From Pseudofrankia inefficax (GTDB taxonomy: Bacteria; Actinomycetota; Actinomycetes; Frankiales; Frankiaceae): a stretch of 64,000 nucleotides of DNA. A model generated the notes under the pieces. That model searched no databases and was not told the DNA's origin. It saw only the letters and a program-made list of their open reading frames with translations. This document shows positions 44,268 to 53,283 of the stretch, one piece after another. The DNA lies in contig NC_014666.1 of assembly GCF_000166135.1 (NCBI RefSeq), positions 372,001 through 436,000 on the forward strand, given 5' to 3'. Position numbers and translations under genes: made by a program. Numbering within the stretch: the stretch's first letter is position 1; every line of letters starts with the position of its first letter.

Positions 44268-45079
44268 CGGGCCGCTTCGACGTCGCCGCGGACCAGCTTG
44301 GCCGCCTCGATCTCGGACGTCGGGCCCGTGCCGTACGACGGGCACAGCTTCGCGACGGCGCACGCCCCGCAGGCCGGCCGCCGGGCATGGCAGATCCGCC
44401 GACCGTGGAAGATCATGCGGTCGGAGGCGATCGTCCAGTCCTTGCGCTCGATCAGCGCGGCCAGGTCGGCCTCGACCTTGACCGGGTCGTCCTGGGTGGT
44501 CAGGCCGAACCGGCGGGAGAGCCGCCCGACATGCGTGTCGACCGTGATGCCCGGCGTGTCGAACGCGTGCCCGAGCACGACGTTCGCGGTCTTGCGCCCG
44601 ACGCCGGGGAGCGTGACCAGCTCCTCGAGGGTCCGCGGGACCTCGCCGCCGAACCGGTCGACCAGCGCGGCGCCCAGGCCGATCACCGAGTTCGCCTTGG
44701 CCCGGAAGAAGCCGGTCGGCCGCAGGATCGTCTCCAGCTCGGCCCGGTCGGCACCGGCATAGGCCGCCGCGGAGGGGTACCGGGCGAAGACGGTGGGAGT
44801 GACCTCGTTGACCTTCTTGTCCGTGCACTGCGCCGAGAGCACGGTCGCGACGATCAGTTCCAGCGGCGTCGTGAAGTTCAGGGCGATCCGGGCGTCCGGG
44901 TGCACCTCACCCAGGATGCGCACGATCCGCCGTGCCCGCCGGGTCCGCGCCAGCGGCGTCTCCGACGGCTGCGCCTGTGCCTGCCGTGTCTGTGCCTGCC
45001 GTGTCTGTGCCTGCCGTGTCTGTGCCTGCCGTGTCGGGGGCCCGGGAGTCTCCGGGGACGGGTCGACGGTGGCTGGCAT
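44264..45079 (-). CDS. nth: Endonuclease III
   Basis: Nth is a base-excision-repair DNA glycosylase/AP lyase for oxidised pyrimidines. The helix-hairpin-helix motif [12 protein letters not shown] holds catalytic Lys163, and Asp181 is in VDTHVGR. The Fe-S ligands are in [17 protein letters not shown]. The length is 271 residues, about 50 longer than Escherichia coli Nth because of an N-terminal tail containing (TRQAQ)4, encoded by a perfect 15-bp tandem repeat. The ATG at 45079 is used; an internal start after the repeat cannot be excluded. Confidence 0.95.
   Translation of the reverse strand: MPATVDPSPETPGPPTRQAQTRQAQTRQAQTRQAQAQPSETPLARTRRARRIVRILGEVHPDARIALNFTTPLELIVATVLSAQCTDKKVNEVTPTVFARYPSAAAYAGADRAELETILRPTGFFRAKANSVIGLGAALVDRFGGEVPRTLEELVTLPGVGRKTANVVLGHAFDTPGITVDTHVGRLSRRFGLTTQDDPVKVEADLAALIERKDWTIASDRMIFHGRRICHARRPACGACAVAKLCPSYGTGPTSEIEAAKLVRGDVEAAR
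44976..45035. repeat. Four perfect 15-bp tandem repeats in nth
   Basis: The unit TGTGCCTGCCGTGTC occurs four times without mismatch from 44976 to 45035, encoding TRQAQ repeats on the minus strand. A multiple of three, it can change length without shifting the frame. Confidence 0.92.
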
Positions 45080-45214
45080 GAGCCGAGCCTATTCCTCCGT
45101 GCCGACAGGTTCCGACACGTGGGGCACCCGGGCGGCTACCGGACAGCCCGGACGGACCGGTCGGTCAGCGACCGCCTGACCTGCGCGCAAGCGCCCCAGG
45201 CGGTGGTCGGGAGC

Positions 45215-45451
45215 CTAGGCCGCCCGGTGTTTGCCGGGAGGGGTCCGGCGAATCCGGCGGCGGTAGCGCTCGAGCGCGGCGGCCAGGCCCTGGTTGACGA
45301 AGGTGTTGACCTCGTCGGGCCGGGCGTTGTCGAGGAAGCCCTCGAGGCCCTTGCGGGTGTCGGCGGCGTTGAGTGGGCGCTCGACCCGCTCCATCGCCAG
45401 CAACAGCCCGAGCAGCACCACAGGGAACGCGATGGCGGCAAAGAGAAACAT
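45215..45451 (-). CDS. Small membrane protein next to crp
   Basis: The 78-residue protein starts with a single hydrophobic helix (FLFAAIAFPVVLLGLLLAME, about 2-21). A charged segment follows, ARPDEVNTFVNQGLAAALERYRRRIRR. Small proteins of this pattern are conserved beside crp in actinomycetes. Function is unknown; it is probably inner-membrane anchored. It is divergent from crp, 218 bp away. Confidence 0.75.
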   Translation of the reverse strand: MFLFAAIAFPVVLLGLLLAMERVERPLNAADTRKGLEGFLDNARPDEVNTFVNQGLAAALERYRRRIRRTPPGKHRAA

Positions 45452-45669
45452 GACGGGTACATGGTGGACGACGCACCCACGGTCGTGGAAGTGGGGTCCG
45501 GCGTGTCGTGGGCGAGGGGTGTCGCCGACCGCCGGCGGACCCCGCCAGCCGTCTCAGGCGACTACTCTGTGCAACATCTTTGGGCTGATCTGGTCATTTT
45601 GAGCGGCCGCGAGGGGTCTCCAGGTGCCCTGGTCGTGCTCGACGGGCGCTGGACTGGCATGCTCACTCC

Positions 45670-46359
45670 GTGGACGATCTGCTTGCCCGCGTTCCGTTGT
45701 TCGTCGGGCTGTCCGACCTGGACCGCCAGGCGCTCTCCAGTCACCTCGAACGGAGGGACGTCACCCGTGGTGACGTGCTCTTCCGGGAAGGGGAGCCTGG
45801 CGACCGCGTCTTCGTGGTCCTATCCGGCAAGGTGAAGATAGGACGCCAGTCGGCCGACGGGCGCGAGAACCTCTTGTATGTCATGGGCCCAGGGGACATC
45901 TTCGGAGAATTGTCGCTCTTCGACCCAGGCCCTCGGACCGCGACCGCGACGGCCGTGACAGACGCCTCACTGGTGTCGCTGGAGCACTCGGCGCTGCGAC
46001 CGTGGCTGCGGGCCCGGCCGGACGCCGGGTCGCTGCTGCTGCGGGTGCTGGCCGCCCGGTTGCGCCGGACCAACGACGCCATGGCCGACATGGTGTTCAC
46101 CGACGTGCCCGGCCGAGTCGCCAAGGCGCTGCTCGACCTCGCCGGACGGTTCGGTGAGCCCGCGCAGCCTGGCAACGAGGCCGCCGGGGTCCGCGTCGAG
46201 CATGGCCTGACCCAGGAGGAACTGGCCCAGCTGGTCGGCGCCTCCCGGGAGACGGTCAACAAGGCGCTGGCCGACTTCGCCACCCGAGGGTGGCTGCGGC
46301 TGGACTCCCGCGCGGTCGTGCTGCTTGACCGCGACCGGCTGGCCCGCCGCGCCCGGTGA
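45670..46359 (+). CDS. crp: CRP-family transcriptional regulator Crp
   Basis: The 229-residue protein is a cyclic-nucleotide-binding regulator with the actinobacterial Crp pattern. The cNMP-binding domain (about 1-120) holds GDIFGELSLFDPGPRTATATAVT with the ribose-phosphate Glu and Arg. The HTH_Crp domain (about 150-225) has LTQEELAQLVGASRETVNKALADF. In Streptomyces Crp controls germination and secondary metabolism. The GTG at 45670 has no strong ribosome binding site. A cyclase-domain giant gene converges on it. Confidence 0.94.
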   Translation: MDDLLARVPLFVGLSDLDRQALSSHLERRDVTRGDVLFREGEPGDRVFVVLSGKVKIGRQSADGRENLLYVMGPGDIFGELSLFDPGPRTATATAVTDASLVSLEHSALRPWLRARPDAGSLLLRVLAARLRRTNDAMADMVFTDVPGRVAKALLDLAGRFGEPAQPGNEAAGVRVEHGLTQEELAQLVGASRETVNKALADFATRGWLRLDSRAVVLLDRDRLARRAR

Positions 46360-46408
46360 TCGGGCCGGCCGGGCCCGGCCGGCGGTTCCGCTCCGCGGCC
46401 CCGTTCGG

Positions 46409-49400
46409 TTAGGCGCTGGTGACGGTGGCGCCGTCGGGGATCGCGGGTTCGTCGCCACCAGTCCGTGATCCGTCCTGGTCGTCGGCGACCAGTCCCGTGG
46501 CGTCGGCGGGCACGGTGTGTTCGGCGAGCACCGTGTGTTCGGCGAGCCCGTTGCCGGTCGGACGGGCCGACAGGGCCGGTGCGTGGTACCCGCGCGCGTC
46601 CGAGGGCTCCATGCCCGGTTCGGGCAGTGCCGCGAGCAGCCGGCGGGTCTGGGCCGCCTCGCTGACCGCCTCGGTCGCGGTCGCCGCCCGCAGCGCGCGC
46701 AGGTAGGCGTCCCGGCCGCCTTCCAGGTCGCCGCTGGAGGCCAGGCAGGTCCCCAGTGCGCGCCAGGCGAGCACCTGGGCCCGCACGTCCTCCGCGTCCA
46801 CCGCGACCGCCCGGCGGGCCACGGCGAGGGCCTCCTCAGGCTGGCCCGCGTCCAGCAGGGTCCCGGCCAGATGCGCGTACGCCTGGCGGCGGGGGAACAG
46901 CAGCGTCGCCGGCTCGCTCGCGGACAGCGCCTCGCGCAGCAGGGCGATCGCCTCGCCGAGCCGGCCGCGGGCGCGGGCGATCTGAGCACTGAGGACCTTC
47001 GCGCCCAACTGGGCGTGGGGGCGCAGGTCGAGGCTGCCCAGCTCGGCCATCGAGGCCTCGGCCGCCTTCTCGGCCTCGTCGACCCGGCCCGCGTCCAGCA
47101 GTGTCAGCCCGAGCATCAGCGACGCGAGCGCGCCGACGAGCGTCTGGCCGGCCTCGTTCGCGTCCGCGCAGGCCGCGGCCAGGAACTCCGCGCCGGCGTC
47201 CGGTTCGCCGGCCCCGCGAGCGGCCAAGCCCTGGGCGACCTTCGCGAGGATGCGTCCCCAGCTGTCACCGCCGCTCTCGAACAGGGCCGCGGCGCGGGTC
47301 GCGTCGGTGCGCGCGGCGCTGATGTCGCCGAGTTCCGCGGCGGCGATCGCGCCGATCGTCAGGCAGACCGCCATCCCCCAGCGCTCGCCCATCGACTCGC
47401 CCGCGTCGACCAGCCCGCGCGCCAGCGCCCGCGCCCTGGCCAGCTGGCCGCTCAGCAGCAGTACCAGCGCCTCGGTGCCGCTGCACCAGCCGATGCCGCC
47501 GGCGTCCTCCAGCCGCTCGAAGACCTCAGTGGCCTGGCGCAGGTGGCGTTCGGCCTGCGGGTAGTCGCCCCGGGTCGTCGCCGACCAGGCCAGGTGCTGC
47601 AGCGCCCAGCCGACACCGCGCGGGTCGTCGACCCGGCGGGCCAGCTCCAGGGCCTCCCGGTAGAGCTCCTCGGCGACCCGGATCCGAGCGGCGCCGTACT
47701 CCAGCGTTCCCAGCCGGCGCAGCGCGGCGGCCGCGGCCCGGTCGTCGCCGGCGGCGCGGGCCGCGTCCAGGGCCGTGCGCAGCGCCCGGGTGGCGAGCTC
47801 CGTGCGGCCCTGCTTCTGGCGCAGCTCGCCGAGGACGGCGTAGGCGGACGCCCGGCGAGCCGGCTGCGTCACCCGCAGGGCCGGGCGCAGCGTCCGCTCG
47901 GCCTCCTCCAGCCGCCGCAGCGACACGAGAGCCTCGGCGTGCAGCACCCGGGCGACGTTCTCGTCGTCGTCATCGATCACGCCGCGGCCCAGCCGACGGG
48001 CGTCGGCGAGCTGGTCGGCCGCGGTGCGGTGGTCGTCGCGGGCCAGGGCGGCTCGGGCCAGTCGCAGCAGCGCCCGGAAGCCTGGCTCGCGCGCCGACCA
48101 GGCCGGATCGGTCGGCGGCAGCGCCATCGACGACGCCAGGTCGAACGCCCGCAGGGCGTGGGTGGCGACGAAGTTCGACACCTCGCGGGACGAGCCGGTC
48201 ATCGCCGTGACGCCCCAGCGGGCGGCGGTCGAGTGGCGCCGCGCCCGTTCGACCTTCGGCAGCCCGGCGTAGGCCACGTCGCGGGCCATCGGGTGGACGA
48301 AGCGCCACAACTGCTCGCCGGCCCGCGGTGAGCGGACCAGCTGGCGTTCGGTCAGCCGGTCCAGCGCGCTGGCGACCTCGGGTCCCGGCAGCTCCTCGAC
48401 GGACGGCAGCGCGGCGGCCGGGAATCGGCTGCCGAGCACGGCGGCGGCCCGGAGCACGGCCTTGTCGGTCTGTTCGAGGTCGTCGATCCGGGCCGCGAGC
48501 ACCGACTGGACCCCGGCCGGCATCGCGGTCTCCGACAGCTGGCCCTCCAGCACCCAGCGCGGGCCGTCCTGGCCGGTCGGCTCGGCCGTGGCCTGCCTGC
48601 GCAGCTGGTCACGGTCGATCAGCAGGTTCAGCAGCTCGGCGAGGAAGAACGGGTTCCCGTGCACCCGGTTGAGCAGGGCGGCCCTGGTCTGCGCGCCGAG
48701 CGCCGCTCCGCCGAGGAAGTCGTTGAGCAGCCGGGACGCGGCCTCCTCCGGTAGCGGCGCGAGCGCCATCCAGTGCGCGCCGGGAAGGTCGGTCAGCCGC
48801 GGGCCCTCCCGGTCCAGCAGCGTCAGCATGATCGGGCCGACGATCCGCGCCGCCAGTCGGCGCAGCGCGGCGGTCAGCGGGCTGGACGCCCATTCCAGGT
48901 CGTCGATCACGACGATGAGCGGGTGCTCGACGGCGAGGGCCGACAACATCAGGGCGACGGTGTCGACCGCGAGGTCGAAGGAACGTTCGCCGGTGGACGT
49001 CTCGCCCTGGTCGTTCTGCCGGCCGGCGGGGTCGCCGGGAGGCGCCTCGGCCGGGGAGGTGGCCCGCCGGTCGGTCGGGACGCCGAGCATGCCGAGCAGC
49101 CGGTCGGCGAGCCCGGCGGGCAGCCTGGCCCCGGTGATCGGGTGTGCGAGCCTTCCGACGGTGCGTCGCACCCGGTCGGCGACCCGGTCGAGGCTGTCGC
49201 CGTCGACGACTCCGCAGGCGCCGCGGATCACGTCGGCCAGCGGCGCCAGGCTGCGCCCGTCGCCGTGGCGGACCGTGCGCCCCCACAGCACCTGGGCGCC
49301 GCCCTCGTCACGGGCCCTGGCCGCGAGCTCGCCGGCGACGCGGGTCTTGCCGATGCCGGCCTCGCCGGTGACCACGGCGATCGTCGGCGCGCCGGACTCG

Positions 49401-50176
49401 ACGGTCTCGACGAACCAGGAGTACAGCTCGGTGAGCTCCCGGTCGCGCCCGACGAAGGTCGCGTCGTCGCCGAGGCCCGGCCGGGCCACGTTGGACGGGC
49501 GCAGGCTGACCAGCTCGTAGGCCGGGACCGGCTCGCGCTTGCCCTTGAGGGTCAGGTCCGGCAGCTCCCGCCAGGTCGCGACCGAGCGGGTGGCGTGCAT
49601 GGTCTCGCGGCCGGCGTAGACCGCGCCGACGGCGGCCGCCCCGGACAGGCGCGCGGCGGTGTTCACGGTGTCGCCGACGACCGTGTAGGTCATTGAGGCC
49701 TGGACACCGGCGAGCACCTCGCCGGTGTTGATCCCGACCCGCAGGCCCAGGGGGCTGGAGTCGTCCTCGCTGTCGGTGACCAGGCGGCGGACGGTCTCCT
49801 GCATCGCGGCGGCGGCCCGCACGGCGCGCTCGGGGTCGTCCTCGTGCGCGGTCGGCGCGCCGAAGACCGCCATGATCCCGTCACCGGCGAGGTTGTCCAC
49901 CCGGCCGCCGACGTCGTCGACCTCCTTGGACAGCGCGGCGAGCACCAGGTCGGTCACCTCGCCGACCCGCTCCGGGTCGCGGTCCTCGGCCCACGAGGTG
50001 AAGTCGGACAGGTCACCGAACAGGACGGTGACCACCCGGCGCTCAGCCGACTCCGGCCCGGACGCGAGCTGGGTGAACCGCAGGCCGCAGTGGAAGCAGT
50101 AGCGCGCGGCCGGCACGGCCGGCGTCCCGCACCGCGGGCACCGCAGCGTCCCCCCATGGGTCGGGACGATCACCAT
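46409..50176 (-). CDS. Large regulator: zinc ribbon, class III cyclase, AAA ATPase, TPR
   Basis: The 1255-residue cytosolic protein begins with a zinc ribbon (C13, C16, C27, C30). A class III nucleotide cyclase domain follows (about 46-225) with metal-binding Asp55 and Asp99 and the transition-state Asn and Arg in GDTVNTAARL. The purine-selecting Lys and Asp are Asn95 and Thr in this protein, so the product is uncertain. An AAA/STAND ATPase follows with Walker A GEAGIGKTR (Lys277). From about 690 to 1190 a TPR-rich superhelix follows. The tail repeats LAEHTV. Convergent with crp, it could supply its ligand (inference). Confidence 0.9.
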   Translation of the reverse strand: MVIVPTHGGTLRCPRCGTPAVPAARYCFHCGLRFTQLASGPESAERRVVTVLFGDLSDFTSWAEDRDPERVGEVTDLVLAALSKEVDDVGGRVDNLAGDGIMAVFGAPTAHEDDPERAVRAAAAMQETVRRLVTDSEDDSSPLGLRVGINTGEVLAGVQASMTYTVVGDTVNTAARLSGAAAVGAVYAGRETMHATRSVATWRELPDLTLKGKREPVPAYELVSLRPSNVARPGLGDDATFVGRDRELTELYSWFVETVESGAPTIAVVTGEAGIGKTRVAGELAARARDEGGAQVLWGRTVRHGDGRSLAPLADVIRGACGVVDGDSLDRVADRVRRTVGRLAHPITGARLPAGLADRLLGMLGVPTDRRATSPAEAPPGDPAGRQNDQGETSTGERSFDLAVDTVALMLSALAVEHPLIVVIDDLEWASSPLTAALRRLAARIVGPIMLTLLDREGPRLTDLPGAHWMALAPLPEEAASRLLNDFLGGAALGAQTRAALLNRVHGNPFFLAELLNLLIDRDQLRRQATAEPTGQDGPRWVLEGQLSETAMPAGVQSVLAARIDDLEQTDKAVLRAAAVLGSRFPAAALPSVEELPGPEVASALDRLTERQLVRSPRAGEQLWRFVHPMARDVAYAGLPKVERARRHSTAARWGVTAMTGSSREVSNFVATHALRAFDLASSMALPPTDPAWSAREPGFRALLRLARAALARDDHRTAADQLADARRLGRGVIDDDDENVARVLHAEALVSLRRLEEAERTLRPALRVTQPARRASAYAVLGELRQKQGRTELATRALRTALDAARAAGDDRAAAAALRRLGTLEYGAARIRVAEELYREALELARRVDDPRGVGWALQHLAWSATTRGDYPQAERHLRQATEVFERLEDAGGIGWCSGTEALVLLLSGQLARARALARGLVDAGESMGERWGMAVCLTIGAIAAAELGDISAARTDATRAAALFESGGDSWGRILAKVAQGLAARGAGEPDAGAEFLAAACADANEAGQTLVGALASLMLGLTLLDAGRVDEAEKAAEASMAELGSLDLRPHAQLGAKVLSAQIARARGRLGEAIALLREALSASEPATLLFPRRQAYAHLAGTLLDAGQPEEALAVARRAVAVDAEDVRAQVLAWRALGTCLASSGDLEGGRDAYLRALRAATATEAVSEAAQTRRLLAALPEPGMEPSDARGYHAPALSARPTGNGLAEHTVLAEHTVPADATGLVADDQDGSRTGGDEPAIPDGATVTSA

Positions 50177-50575
50177 TGCTGACTGGCCTTACGGACTGTG
50201 CGCTGCACTGGCGGGCCCCCTCCAGTCGGCAATTCTAGTGGGCGGGTTTCGACCCACTTGCGCGCTCGCCGTCCCTGCGTTGTCGGACGCCTGACCGGCC
50301 GACACCCCAGGTTGGCCACGTCCAAGCCCTCAGCGGAGGGAGCGACGGGTCGCCGCTTCTCGGGTACAAGGTCCCGGCGACTGTCGGATCGAGGCTTTCC
50401 CACTGTGATGCCGCTCACACCATCTTGCTCCCGGTCAGTCCGTCAGGTTCCGGGGGCCCCGCCTTGGGCGTCCTGAGTCGCATGACGAAGAGGCCTCTGG
50501 TCCCCGCCTCGGGGGGGGGACCGGCGTTGGGAGGGCGCGCAACGCCCCCGGCGGACCGAGTCGCGGGTGGCGCGG
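50177..50575. other. Intergenic region upstream of the large cyclase gene
   Basis: No gene is supported in these 399 bases. They contain a hairpin at 50499-50522 with a run of nine G, and presumably the promoter for the cyclase gene on the minus strand. Confidence 0.55.
50499..50522 (-). terminator. Possible terminator with nine-G run
   Basis: GGTCCCC (50499-50505) can pair with GGGGACC (50516-50522); the loop includes part of a nine-G tract (50511-50519). It lies 54 bp past the MBL hydrolase stop. The pairing is short, so confidence is limited. Confidence 0.45.
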
Positions 50576-51424
50576 TCAGGCGTTGTCGCGGAGGTATTCC
50601 AGTTGGGCGCGGACGGAGAGCTCGGCGGCCGGCCAGAGGACGCGGTCGACGTCGGCGTAGACGCGCTCGACGACGGCCCGGGGGGAGGCTTGCGCCGGGC
50701 CGACGCCCGCGGCCGTGAGGGCGGCCCTGACCTGGTCGAGCCGCTCGGCCCGGTGGGCCAGGTAGTACGTCGCCGCCGCCCGGGCGTCAGCCAGCTCGGG
50801 TCCGTGACCGGGCAGCACCCCGAGGCCGGTGGGCAGGTCGGCCAGTCGGTGCAGGCTGGCGAGGTAGTCGGCCAGCCGGCCGTCCGGATGGGCCACGACG
50901 GTGGTGCCGCGGCCGAGGATCGTGTCGCCGGTCAGCACGGCGACGGCCTCGTCGCCGTCCGGGACGTCCCCGAACAGCAGGAAGGACAGCGAGTCGGCCG
51001 AGTGGCCCGGCGTCGCCAGCACCCGCAGCTCGATCCCGGCGGCCGCCACGACGTCGCCCTCGACCAGGCCCTCCGAACCGAGCCGGTGCGTCGGGTCCAG
51101 GGCCCGGACCGGGGCTCCGGTGAGCTCGTGCAGCGCCGCGGCGCCCTCGCTGTGGTCCGGGTGGCCGTGGGTCAACAGGATCGTGGTGACGGGGCCGGCG
51201 GCGGCGATCGCGGCCAGGTGCTCGGGGTAGTCCGGGCCCGGGTCGATGACGACGCAGCCGTCGTGGCCGGGCGCGCGCAGTACCCAGCTGTTGGTGCCCT
51301 CCAGGGTCATCGGGCCCGGGTTCGGGGCGAGCACGACGGCGGCCAGCGGGTTGACCTGCCGCGGGGCGGAGGCGGGGGGCGGCGGCCCCGCCGGGCGCGG
51401 GCTCGGCTGGCTTCCGGCGGTCAT
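50576..51424 (-). CDS. MBL-fold metallohydrolase (LACTB2/Rv3677c type)
   Basis: The 282-residue metallo-beta-lactamase-fold hydrolase has the metal motif THGHPDHSEGA, a further His in PGHSADSLSFLL, and Asp in LTGDTILGRGTTVV. The NPGPMTLEGTNSWVL start and the DRVLWPAAELSVRAQLEYL tail are typical of LACTB2-like proteins, some of which are RNA endonucleases; the substrate here is not known. ATG 51424 overlaps the Nudix stop (ATGA). It ends an operon with the upstream Nudix gene and perhaps RidA. Confidence 0.88.
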   Translation of the reverse strand: MTAGSQPSPRPAGPPPPASAPRQVNPLAAVVLAPNPGPMTLEGTNSWVLRAPGHDGCVVIDPGPDYPEHLAAIAAAGPVTTILLTHGHPDHSEGAAALHELTGAPVRALDPTHRLGSEGLVEGDVVAAAGIELRVLATPGHSADSLSFLLFGDVPDGDEAVAVLTGDTILGRGTTVVAHPDGRLADYLASLHRLADLPTGLGVLPGHGPELADARAAATYYLAHRAERLDQVRAALTAAGVGPAQASPRAVVERVYADVDRVLWPAAELSVRAQLEYLRDNA

Positions 51425-52422
51425 ACCTGCTCCGGCGTGGTCGACGGGGTTGTGAGGGCAGCGTCGTTCGGGCCGTGGGTCCAGGCGCTGTGGCCGGGCC
51501 CCGCGGCGGTGGCCGCGATGATCGCCGTGGCGCTCGCGGGGTCGGCGGGTGGCGCGGCGGTGGCGTACTCGGGGTCGTGCGGCAGCAGGAAGTGCACGGC
51601 GCCGTCGGCGATCACGATCTTCGGCATGATCGGGGCGATCGCGCGGCCGGGCGCCGCGGCGAGCACGTCGGCGACCGTGGCGTAGTCGAGCAGATCGGCC
51701 AGCATGGAGGCCGTCGGCGGCAGCATGGCCATCAGGCCGGCGGTGTGCCGCTCCAGCGCCTCGGCCGGGCGGATCCACTCCATCCGGTCGGCCTCGCCGG
51801 ACAGCTCGCCCGGCGTCTGGCCCGGCGGCAGCGCGGCCATGAAGAACCGGGTGTCGTAGCGGCGGGGCTCGACCTCCGGGGTGATCCAGCGAGCCCAGGG
51901 GGCGAGCAGCTGCGCCCGCAGCGCCAGCTCATGGCGGGCCAGCAGCTCGCCGAGGCCCAGCTCGCGGCGCTCCATCGCCCACCGGTCGGCGATCCAGCCG
52001 GGTCCGGTCAGGTCCAGCGGCCGCTCGGCGCCCTCGGCCGGGCCGGCGAGCAGTACCCCGCACTCCTCGAACGTCTCCCGGACCGCCGCGCTGACCAGGG
52101 CGCGGGCCAGCTCGGGGTCCGGCTCCAGCGTGCCCATCAGCGCGCCGACGGGCGGGCCGCTCCAGCGCACGTCGACGGCGCTGTCCGCCGGGTCCACCCG
52201 GCCGCCAGGGAACGCGAACACCCCACCGGCGAAGGCCATCGTCCGGACCCGCTTGACGACGTACGCCTCGATGCCGCCCGGCGCGTCGCGCAGCAGCACG
52301 ACCGTGGACGCGTCCCGCAGCGGCGCCACCGGGCCCGCGTTCGCCGCCAGCACCCCGCGCGGCGACGACAGTGGCATCGGCCGCCGGAGCAGGGCGATCA
52401 GCGCCGCTTTGTGATCAACCAC
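51421..52422 (-). CDS. Nudix hydrolase (NUDT19-like)
   Basis: The 333-residue protein has a Nudix fold with RTMAFAGGVFAFPGGRVDPAD and a Nudix helix separated by an insert, AAVRETFEECGVLL. This NUDT19-like layout with an inserted loop is known for CoA-hydrolysing enzymes. RRYDTRFFMAALPPGQ and EWIRPAEAL follow. The C-terminus (about 280-333) is Ala/Pro/Thr-rich. The GTG at 52422 is used. It is coupled to the MBL hydrolase gene by overlapping codons. Confidence 0.87.
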   Translation of the reverse strand: MVDHKAALIALLRRPMPLSSPRGVLAANAGPVAPLRDASTVVLLRDAPGGIEAYVVKRVRTMAFAGGVFAFPGGRVDPADSAVDVRWSGPPVGALMGTLEPDPELARALVSAAVRETFEECGVLLAGPAEGAERPLDLTGPGWIADRWAMERRELGLGELLARHELALRAQLLAPWARWITPEVEPRRYDTRFFMAALPPGQTPGELSGEADRMEWIRPAEALERHTAGLMAMLPPTASMLADLLDYATVADVLAAAPGRAIAPIMPKIVIADGAVHFLLPHDPEYATAAPPADPASATAIIAATAAGPGHSAWTHGPNDAALTTPSTTPEQV

Positions 52423-52476
52423 GTCTTCGATGGTAGGGACCGCCAGGCCGACGTGCCCCCGGTTGGTACCCGCGGG

Positions 52477-52956
52477 TCAGTCGCCGTGGGTCAGCGCGAC
52501 CAGCTCGACCTCGACGGGCGCGCCGAGTGGCAGGGCCGCGACGCCCACCGCGGAGCGGGCGTGCCGCCCCGCGTCACCGAAGATCTGGCCGACCAGCTCG
52601 GAGGCCCCGTTGACCACCGCGGGCTGGGCGGTGAAACCTGGGGCGCTCGCGACGAACCCGACGAGCTTGACGACGCGGCGGATCCGGTCCAGCCCGCCGG
52701 CCGCCTCGGCCGCGGCTGCCAGCGCGTTCAGGGCGCAGATCCGGGCCAGCACGGCCGCGCGCTCCGGCGTCACCTCGGCACCGACCAGGCCGGTCTCCGG
52801 CAGGGTGCCGCCGACGAGCGGCAGCTGCCCGGCGGTCCACACCGTCTCGCCGTCGCGGACGGCCGGCACGTACGCGCCGGCCGGCACCGGGACGGGCGGC
52901 AGCTCAAGGCCGAGCTCGCGCAGCCGCTCGCTGGGGGCGCCTGTGGTATCGCTCAC
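52477..52956 (-). CDS. RidA-family protein
   Basis: The 159-residue protein belongs to the RidA (YjgF/YER057c) group, which hydrolyses reactive enamines and imines. The N-terminal WTAGQLPLVGG, LNALAAAAEAAGGLDRIRRVVKL and GRHARSAVGVAALPLGAPVEVEL segments include the active-site Arg. It is longer than typical RidA (about 130) and resembles the Rv3678c type found at this locus. The GTG at 52956 precedes SDTTGAPSERL. It lies between the Nudix and DUF4177 genes on the same strand. Confidence 0.9.
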   Translation of the reverse strand: MSDTTGAPSERLRELGLELPPVPVPAGAYVPAVRDGETVWTAGQLPLVGGTLPETGLVGAEVTPERAAVLARICALNALAAAAEAAGGLDRIRRVVKLVGFVASAPGFTAQPAVVNGASELVGQIFGDAGRHARSAVGVAALPLGAPVEVELVALTHGD

Positions 52957-52993
52957 GATGCCTCGCCGTCGCCTGGTCGGCCTGCCCGCGCGC

Positions 52994-53161
52994 TCACGCC
53001 GTCGGCTCGCCCTTCGGGCGCTTGAAGTAGGCGACCAGACTCTCCGGGTTCGGCCCCTGGATGACCTGCACGAGCTCCCAGCCGTCCTCGCCCCAGTTGT
53101 CGAGGATCATCTTGGTCGAGTGGATCAAGACTGGGACGGTGACGTACTCCCACTTCTGCAT
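52994..53161 (-). CDS. DUF4177 small protein
   Basis: The 55-residue protein reads MQKWEYVTVPV, then ILDNWGEDGWELVQVI and LVAYFKRP: the DUF4177 pattern of very small beta-rich proteins. The function is unknown. Homologues sit between the RidA-like and ArsA-like genes in actinomycetes. The ATG at 53161 is used. Confidence 0.88.
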   Translation of the reverse strand: MQKWEYVTVPVLIHSTKMILDNWGEDGWELVQVIQGPNPESLVAYFKRPKGEPTA

Positions 53162-53283
53162 GGTCCCGGACTCTAGTGGGGACCCCACTCGCGGCCGTGG
53201 CGCGGGACTGGCGCGGCCGGGCGAGGCTGTGAAGTCGCGGCGTCGGGGCGGAAGGTGCGGGCCGTCCCGGGTACGTTCGAGCC

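Noticed and set aside
50511-50519. Nine-G homopolymer as a phase-variation switch
   Set aside because: It is outside coding sequence and not in a recognisable promoter spacer; it may only be part of a terminator.
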